Source of the DNA: Streptomyces reniochalinae
GTDB taxonomy: Bacteria; Actinomycetota; Actinomycetes; Streptomycetales; Streptomycetaceae
DNA length: 64,000 nt
Direction: 5' to 3'
Assembly: GCF_003323735.1 (NCBI RefSeq)
Contig: NZ_QOIM01000025.1
Coordinates: 1-64,000, forward strand
A program made the translations under genes and the position numbers. This document shows positions 58,765-64,000 of this stretch, piece by piece. How positions within the stretch are numbered: position 1 is the stretch's first letter; the number at the start of each line of letters is the position of its first letter. Under the pieces are notes generated by a model. It was not told the DNA's origin. It saw only the letters and a list, made by a program, of their open reading frames with translations, and made no database searches.

Positions 58765-60888
58765 ATGCACAGCGCTGCCCGCTTTCCTGTCGAACTGGGA
58801 CGTACGGTCCAGGAGGTCGGCGCATCCGTGGGCGCCGTCTATCTTCTGTCCGAGGACGGAAGGACCCTGCGGCTGGCGGCTTTGAGGGGAATCCCGGAGA
58901 AAGTCGCGGCCCCCTGGGCACGGCTGCCGCTGAGGGATCCGATCCCTGTGGCAGAGGCTGTCCGAGAGCGACGCCTGGTATGGGTCCAGGACCAGACCGA
59001 GCTTGCCCGCCGGTTTCCGAGGGCCGCCCTTGTGATGCCCTACGACTTCGCGCTCGCGGCCGCACCGATCATCGGTGACACCCTCCCGCGTGGCGCTCTG
59101 CTGCTTCAGTGGCCCAGCTCGCGCCCGCCGCAGCTGAGCGCGCACGAGCGCGACACGCTCGTGGCAGCGTGCCAGCGCATGGGTGCTCTCCTCCAGGACG
59201 CCGCCCCGAGCGACGGTGCGGTGACACCCGCAGAAGAGAGCACGGTGACACCCGGAGAAGAGGGGCCCGCACGCGGCAGCCGGCCTGCTCGTGTACAGCG
59301 TGGGGACCCGTTCGCCGCCGAGGAGTTCGCCAACCGTCTTCCGGAGGGCTGCTGCTCCCTGGACGCGGAGGGCCGCATCACATTCCTCAGCGACACCGCT
59401 GCCGACCTGCTAGGACGCAGGGTCGAGGACTCACTCGGCGCGCTGCTGTGGGAAGCGCTTCCCTGGTTGGACAATCCGGTGTTCGAAGACCGCTACCGCG
59501 CGGCCGCGATCAGCCACCGGGCCACCTCGGTGACGGTGCGGCGATCGGCCCACCAGTATCTGGACATCGACCTTCACCCGGACGCCGCGGGGGTCAGTCT
59601 CCGCATCACCCCCACCCCGGGCACCGCAGCCGCGAGCCGGCCGGGAGGAGGGCAGACAGCCGGAATGGACAGGCCCCACCTGGCGGGGTCGCTGTACGAC
59701 GTGATGCATCTGGCCGCGTCGCTCGCCGAGGCCGTCAGCGTGAGGGATGTGGTCGAGTTGGCCGCCGACCAGATCATGCCCGCCTTCGGTGCCCAGGGCT
59801 TCGTCGTGTCTGTTGCGGAGGGTGGAAAACTGCACATCGTCGGCCAGCGCGGTTACCGGCCCGAGGTCATCAGCCGCCTCGACCACCCTCCCTTCCGGGA
59901 CGACAACGCACCGACGGTGCGCGTGCTGACGACGGCCTCACCCCTCTTCTTCGCCTCGCCCCGTGAAATGGCTCAGCTCGACCCCGACATCCCGAGGCTG
60001 ACCGAGCGGGCGGCCTGGGCATTCCTCCCTTTGATCGCGTCCGGACATCCGGTCGGCTGTTGCGTGGTCTCCTTCGATCAGCCCCATCCCTTCGGTCACG
60101 ACGAACGCGCGGTTCTGACTTCCCTCGCCGCTCTCCTGGCGCAAGCCCTGGACCGTGCCCGCCTCTATGACGCCGAACACCAGCTCGCGCACGAGCTCCA
60201 GACCGCCTTGCTCCCCGCGTCCCTCCCCGACGTGCCCGGATTGGAGGTGGCCGCCCGCTACCTGCCCACGTCCCGGGGGATGGACATCGGGGGTGACTTC
60301 TACGACGTCATCTGCTGCGGCGATACCACCATCGCCGCCACCATCGGCGACGTACAGGGCCACAACGCCAACGCCGCCGCGCTCATGGGACAGGTGCGCA
60401 CCGGTGTCCACGCCAGCGCCGGCGCTCCGCCCGGCGAAGTCCTCGCTCGCACCAACCGTCTGCTGACCGACCTCGACACCGGCCTGTTCACCAGCTGCCT
60501 CTACGCCCATCTCGACCTGGCCCGCCACCGCGTCCAGCTGGCCAGCGCAGGCCACATGCCACCACTTCTGCGCCACCCGGACGGACGAACGGAGATCCTG
60601 CACCTGCCGCCGGGCCTCCTGCTGGGCATCGACCCCGCTGCCGGCTACCAGGCCACCGAGATCCCCCTGCCACCGGGCGCGGTCCTCGCCCTGTACACGG
60701 ACGGGCTCGTCGAATCCCCCGGCAGGAACCTCGACGACGCCATCGCAGACCTTGCCGACCACCTCGCCCGCGCACCGCACCGGTCCATGGACGACCTCGC
60801 GGACGCCCTCGTCCACCCCAACCAGCACAGCGGCCTCCGCCACGACGACATGGCCCTGCTCCTGCTCCACACGCCACGCGGCGGATGA
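58765..60888 (+). CDS. GAF-PAS-GAF-SpoIIE phosphatase
   Basis: A 707-residue signalling phosphatase. A first GAF domain (about 10-140), a PAS domain (about 190-280, FANRLPEGCCSLDAEGRITF), a second GAF (about 310-465, PFGHDERAVLTSLAALLAQA) and a C-terminal PP2C/SpoIIE domain with GGDFYDV, GDVQGHNANAAALMGQ, YTDGLVE and RHDDMALLLL. Unlike the protein at 3.1 kb it lacks the HATPase. Its role should be to dephosphorylate an anti-anti-sigma factor in response to GAF/PAS signals. No cognate gene is adjacent. Confidence 0.9.
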   Translation: MHSAARFPVELGRTVQEVGASVGAVYLLSEDGRTLRLAALRGIPEKVAAPWARLPLRDPIPVAEAVRERRLVWVQDQTELARRFPRAALVMPYDFALAAAPIIGDTLPRGALLLQWPSSRPPQLSAHERDTLVAACQRMGALLQDAAPSDGAVTPAEESTVTPGEEGPARGSRPARVQRGDPFAAEEFANRLPEGCCSLDAEGRITFLSDTAADLLGRRVEDSLGALLWEALPWLDNPVFEDRYRAAAISHRATSVTVRRSAHQYLDIDLHPDAAGVSLRITPTPGTAAASRPGGGQTAGMDRPHLAGSLYDVMHLAASLAEAVSVRDVVELAADQIMPAFGAQGFVVSVAEGGKLHIVGQRGYRPEVISRLDHPPFRDDNAPTVRVLTTASPLFFASPREMAQLDPDIPRLTERAAWAFLPLIASGHPVGCCVVSFDQPHPFGHDERAVLTSLAALLAQALDRARLYDAEHQLAHELQTALLPASLPDVPGLEVAARYLPTSRGMDIGGDFYDVICCGDTTIAATIGDVQGHNANAAALMGQVRTGVHASAGAPPGEVLARTNRLLTDLDTGLFTSCLYAHLDLARHRVQLASAGHMPPLLRHPDGRTEILHLPPGLLLGIDPAAGYQATEIPLPPGAVLALYTDGLVESPGRNLDDAIADLADHLARAPHRSMDDLADALVHPNQHSGLRHDDMALLLLHTPRGG

Positions 60889-60920
60889 CGTACCTGTGTC
60901 TGCGGCCGGGAGCAGCTCTG

Positions 60921-60943
60921 CCTGGCATACCTGGAACGCCAGG
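60921..60943. terminator. Hairpin between convergent genes
   Basis: CCTGGC/GCCAGG, a 6-bp stem with an 11-base loop, lies between the phosphatase gene and the convergent response-regulator gene. Possible bidirectional terminator. Confidence 0.4.
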
Positions 60944-60966
60944 AGTGGAGTGGATCGGCGCGGCGG

Positions 60967-61572
60967 TCACAGCCAGCCGTTGGCCTCCGCGAGCCGGGCA
61001 GCCTCGGCGCGGGTGCGGGCCCTCGTCTTGCCGATCGCCGACGACAGGTGGTTGCGCACGGTGCCCTGGGACAGCCGGAGCGTTCTGGCGATGTCGGCCA
61101 CGGTGCCGCCGTCGGCAGCGGCGCGCAGCACGTCCGCCTCGCGCTCGGTGAGCGGGCTCGCGCCGCTGGCCAGCGCTTCCGCGGCGAGGGCCGGGTCCAC
61201 GAAGCGCAGGCCGGCGTGGACGCGGCGAATCGCGTCGACCAGCTGTTCGGGCGGGGAGTCCTTCACGACGTATCCGGCCGCGCCCGCGGACATCGCCCGG
61301 GCGAGGTAGCCGGGGCGGCTGAAGGTCGTGCAGATGATGGTGCGGCAGCCGGGCAGCGTCCGCTGAAGGTCGGCGGCGACGGTCAGGCCGTCCCGGCCCG
61401 GCATCTGTACGTCGAGCAGCGCGATGTCCGGCGCGGTCCGCTGCGCGGCGGCCGGCACCTCGGTGCCGTTGCCGACCTCGGCGACCACGTCGAGATCGGG
61501 CTCGATCCTGAGCACAGCCGCGAGGGCGCCGCGTACCAGTGCCTGGTCGTCGGCCAGCAGGACGCGGATCAT
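60967..61572 (-). CDS. LuxR/NarL-family response regulator
   Basis: A 201-residue regulator. Receiver domain (MIRVLLADDQALVRGALAAV; phospho-acceptor Asp in IALLDVQMPGRDG; conserved Lys in VVKDSPPEQL) and C-terminal LuxR HTH (LTEREADVLRAAADGGTVAD, ARTLRLSQGTVRNHLSSAIG). The ATG overlaps the kinase stop by 4 nt. It forms a two-component pair with the upstream kinase, closely like the DesR group; target genes unknown. Confidence 0.95.
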   Translation of the reverse strand: MIRVLLADDQALVRGALAAVLRIEPDLDVVAEVGNGTEVPAAAQRTAPDIALLDVQMPGRDGLTVAADLQRTLPGCRTIICTTFSRPGYLARAMSAGAAGYVVKDSPPEQLVDAIRRVHAGLRFVDPALAAEALASGASPLTEREADVLRAAADGGTVADIARTLRLSQGTVRNHLSSAIGKTRARTRAEAARLAEANGWL

Positions 61573-62837
61573 GACGGCTCTGCTTTCTGTGCGGGTGCGG
61601 GGTCGCTCGCCGGGGCCGGCCCGCGGGCGACGACCCGGAACCCGCCACCGGGGGCAGGCCCGTGTTCGAGCGTGCCCGACACGGCGGCCAGCCGTTCGGT
61701 CAGGCCGGTGAGCCCGTTTCCGGCGCTCGCCTCGCCGGTGGATCCGCCGTTGTCGGTGATCTCGACCCGGTCGGGCCCGACACGGACGGTGCACCGTTCG
61801 GCGTCCGAGTGCCGCAGCACGTTGGTGACCGCCTCCCGCACGACGTAGCCGAACACCTCGTCCAGCTCGGCGCGTACGGCGTCGGTCGCGGCGGGCAGGT
61901 CGGCCCGTACGCCGGCGGCGCGCAGAGCCATGCGGGCGCCGGCGAGTTCGCTGTCCAGCGACAGGGTGCGGTAGTTCGAGATGGTGGCCCGCACGTCGGA
62001 CAGCGCCGTGCGCGCCATGTTCTCGAGCTCGGTGACCTGGCCGACGGCGAGGGCCACGTCTCCCGACGACTCCAGGATGCGCCGCGTCAGACCCAGTTTG
62101 ACGGTCATCGTGGAGAGGCTGTGGCCGAGGACGTCGTGCATGTCCCGGGCGACCCGCTCCCGTTCCTGGTGCACGGCCAGTCGCCTGACCTGCTCGCGCG
62201 CGGCCCGCAGGTGCCCGATCGTGAAGTTGAGCGCGAAGACGGTACCGAGTGCCGCGGTCACCCCGACGAGGAGGGCCACCTGCGCCCAGGCGATCTCGCC
62301 CTCGGCGAGACGCATCCAGACGATCTGCCCCAGCACCGTGGCGAGACCGAGCAGCAGCGCGTGGCGCAGCGGCAGCAGCATGAGCCCGATCGAGAGGGCG
62401 AAGGTCAGATCGGTCAGGTGGTGCGGCGACGCGAGGAGCACGGCAGGTGCCGCCCCGAGCAGGAACAGCACGGCCACGATGGCGACGCGTCGCCGCCGCA
62501 GCGCCACAGGACCGTACCAGGGCGCCAGCATGCAGCCGATGCCGTAGCAGGCGACGAGGCCGATCGCGAGCCAGGTGAGCAGTCGAGGCCCGGGAGCGTG
62601 CGCGATGTCCTCGGCTCGTGCGATCAGGGTGAGGGAGGCGAGCGCGGTGGCCGTGGTGACGATCACGCGGCTTCGGCCGTACGCGCCGGGGCTGTCCGGC
62701 TGGTCCTTCCAGAAACTCCAGTCCGGCCACTTGCCGGCGGAGAACTCGTCCGGATCGCGTGCGGCCACGCCGGTCATGGTAGGCCAGCCGCCGCCGCGGC
62801 GTACAAACGGCGGCCCCGGGAGCGATACCTGGGTCAT
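61569..62837 (-). CDS. Sensor histidine kinase (HisKA_3)
   Basis: A 422-residue membrane kinase. The N-terminal half has about six hydrophobic segments, followed by HisKA_3 (HQERERVARDMHDVLGHSLS, phospho-His in DMHD) and a HATPase domain with VREAVTNVLRHSDA (N box) and AGNGLTGLTERLAAVSGTLE (G box). The short loops between spans suggest it senses a membrane or intracellular signal, as DesK-type kinases do. Overlaps its response regulator gene. Confidence 0.94.
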   Translation of the reverse strand: MTQVSLPGPPFVRRGGGWPTMTGVAARDPDEFSAGKWPDWSFWKDQPDSPGAYGRSRVIVTTATALASLTLIARAEDIAHAPGPRLLTWLAIGLVACYGIGCMLAPWYGPVALRRRRVAIVAVLFLLGAAPAVLLASPHHLTDLTFALSIGLMLLPLRHALLLGLATVLGQIVWMRLAEGEIAWAQVALLVGVTAALGTVFALNFTIGHLRAAREQVRRLAVHQERERVARDMHDVLGHSLSTMTVKLGLTRRILESSGDVALAVGQVTELENMARTALSDVRATISNYRTLSLDSELAGARMALRAAGVRADLPAATDAVRAELDEVFGYVVREAVTNVLRHSDAERCTVRVGPDRVEITDNGGSTGEASAGNGLTGLTERLAAVSGTLEHGPAPGGGFRVVARGPAPASDPAPAQKAEPS

Positions 62838-62946
62838 GGAGGCAAGCGTCGCCCACCCGTGGCCGGCGACCCCGTCCGGGTTGTCACCCGGTCATGCATG
62901 ACAGATGGCATGGGTCCGGCCGGCGGGCCGGTGCTGCGATGGACTC

Positions 62947-63441
62947 ATGTTGCACGCGAAGAGGATCCATCTGCCCTCCCAGGAGTACGAGCTCACCGAG
63001 GACGGTCGGGCGCTGACGGCGTTCTCGTTGCGCAGAGGCCGCATCGGCGCGCGGTTCACCCTGTGCGGGGTCGGCTACCTCGTCCGCACTCACCGCTTCA
63101 GTGGCGTCTACGAACTCCTCCACGCCGCCGGCGGGGACGGTGACGGGACGGTCGTCGCGACCACGGACCGGGTGCGCCGCAGCTGGCACCTGGCGTGTTC
63201 CGGGAGGGTCGTCCCGTTCCGGCAGACCGCGGCGGCCGGCCGGGAGTTCACCATGACCGGAGACGACGGTGAGCCCGCCGGCACGATCCGCCGCACCGGA
63301 CACCTGCGCACGGAGGTGACCGCCGACCTGCCGGACCTGGAACCCGCGCTCCAGGTCTTCGCGCTCGTCGTCGTGCTGCTGCGCAGGCGGCGCAAGCGGG
63401 CGGCGGCGGCCGTCCGGTCGACCTCCCTCGCGGGCGGCTGA
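62947..63441 (+). CDS. Conserved hypothetical protein, tubby/LURP-like fold possible
   Basis: A 164-residue protein with no named family. It is rich in short beta-strands with many aromatic and basic residues (LTAFSLRRGRIGARFTLCGV, VRRSWHLACSGRVVPFRQTA), a pattern seen in tubby C-terminal/LURP-one-like barrels, then a hydrophobic segment (ALQVFALVVVLL) and a run of Arg/Lys. It is divergent from the sensor kinase gene, about 110 bp away. The ATG giving MLHAKR is chosen; it lacks a strong ribosome site. Confidence 0.6.
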   Translation: MLHAKRIHLPSQEYELTEDGRALTAFSLRRGRIGARFTLCGVGYLVRTHRFSGVYELLHAAGGDGDGTVVATTDRVRRSWHLACSGRVVPFRQTAAAGREFTMTGDDGEPAGTIRRTGHLRTEVTADLPDLEPALQVFALVVVLLRRRRKRAAAAVRSTSLAGG

Positions 63442-63904
63442 CGCTCCGGACCGAGAGTGCGGACGGCCCCGGCGTCTGGGGTGAACCGGCTGGCGTTCGT
63501 CTCCTGGCTTCCGCTCGACATCGGTGCCCTGGCCGGTCCGGACAGCCCGCGCCGACCAAGGGTGCGCTACGTGCACGTGCTGGAAGTGCCGATGTGGACC
63601 TGCCGCGGATGGGCACCGTTGAACGCCCTCCCTGACCGGGCTTCCAGCAGACCGTCCTGGCGTCGGGGAAGCGGACGTACACGACGTCGTCGTGGCGGGT
63701 GTGTTCGCGCTGTGGGCGGTCCGGCCCTCGGGGCCGAGTGACTGCCGGTACCCCGCGCCCTTGTACTCACTCAGGAGGGCGGTGCCCTTGGTGAAGCACA
63801 CGCAGGGGTACGGGCACGTCGCCGTCAGGCGTGCGGTCGAGTCGGCCGCGGGCGCACCGGGAGCGGTGCTCCGTCGCCGCGACGGTCCGCCTCCGCGTGG
63901 CGGC
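63442..63904. other. Interval without a clear gene
   Basis: No supported gene in 463 bases. A minus-strand reading around 63720-63600 (HDDVVYVRFPDARTV-like text) looks protein-like but is open on both sides to stops and frame changes, which would suit a remnant. I cannot name it. Confidence 0.3.
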
Positions 63905-64000
63905 TCAGTGCTGGATCAGGCCGCCGACCGGTACGGGGGCGACGTGGCCGGTCGGCGGATGGGTCCGTGCCAGGGCGAGCCCGATGTCGACGAGTGAGGA
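63905..64000 (-). CDS. C-terminal end of a gene cut by the window edge
   Basis: An open minus-strand frame enters from the right edge and gives SLVDIGLALARTHPPTGHVA, then a short VPVGGLIQH before TGA. Codon use is that of a real gene (mostly G/C in third positions) and no stop interrupts it, but only 31 residues are inside the window and I do not recognise the family. Confidence 0.35.
   Translation of the reverse strand, partial: SSLVDIGLALARTHPPTGHVAPVPVGGLIQH

Overview
The window is a stretch of actinomycete chromosome, almost certainly Streptomyces. Base composition is very GC-rich, genes are dense with frequent GTG/TTG starts and 4-8 nt stop/start overlaps, and many typical Streptomyces families occur (MmyB-type XRE regulator, GAF/PAS-SpoIIE phosphatases, LuxR-type two-component system, HtaA haem proteins, Zur-controlled ribosomal paralogues). 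I saw no rRNA, tRNA, CRISPR array, prophage or intact insertion sequence.

Layout. (1) 0.1-6 kb: an XRE/MmyB regulator divergent from an alpha/beta hydrolase, a DUF2255 protein, a large PAS-GAF-PP2C-HATPase phosphatase, and a scar where fragments of a LuxR regulator and a RibD/DHFR-like reductase abut. (2) 6-11.8 kb: a divergent acid-sugar catabolism locus (DeoR regulator, GntP permease and SAF-domain oxidoreductase against a DUF1537 kinase and class II aldolase). (3) 11.9-22.5 kb: a peptide-use operon with a lipoprotein binding protein, M14 peptidase, two permeases, two ATPases, a PaiB-like protein and an amidohydrolase. It is divergent from a GbsR/MarR regulator fused to an IS5-type DUF4096 domain. 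(4) 22.6-27.8 kb: a zinc importer, AztA divergent from AztB-AztD1-AztC-AztD2, with a palindromic Zur-like box inside the promoter. (5) 27.8-35.8 kb: a VTT/DedA-like membrane protein, an MFS exporter divergent from a ferric-siderophore ABC importer with two iron boxes between them, and a SnoaL-like protein. (6) 36.3-43 kb: the low-zinc ribosome set, with cysteine-poor L28, S14, L33, L31, S18 and L32. Mixed among them are a Fur-family regulator, two COG0523-derived proteins without a P-loop, a six-cysteine protein and a decayed true COG0523 gene. (7) 43.1-46.3 kb: an alkyltransferase-like protein, then an 86-residue protein made of three 23-residue repeats, a JmjC/cupin_4 oxygenase and a sucrase/ferredoxin-like protein. 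(8) 46.4-56.6 kb: an FdhF/YdeP molybdoenzyme with an SRPBCC protein, then a haem locus (HmuTUV divergent from two surface HtaA proteins) sharing one iron box. (9) 56.8-64 kb: an SDR, a LysR regulator, a GAF-PAS-GAF-SpoIIE phosphatase, a LuxR two-component pair, a conserved hypothetical gene and the edge of a further gene.

How it fits together. Roughly 22-57 kb reads as a metal-starvation region. Under zinc depletion, derepression at the Zur-like boxes would turn on zinc import and replace zinc-binding ribosomal proteins with zinc-free versions. Under iron depletion, release of the IdeR/DmdR-type iron boxes would turn on siderophore and haem uptake. The best candidate for something undescribed is the repeat-peptide / JmjC oxygenase / ferredoxin-like trio at 43.9-46.3 kb. 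The set of degenerate COG0523 proteins around the zinc-free ribosomal genes comes next.
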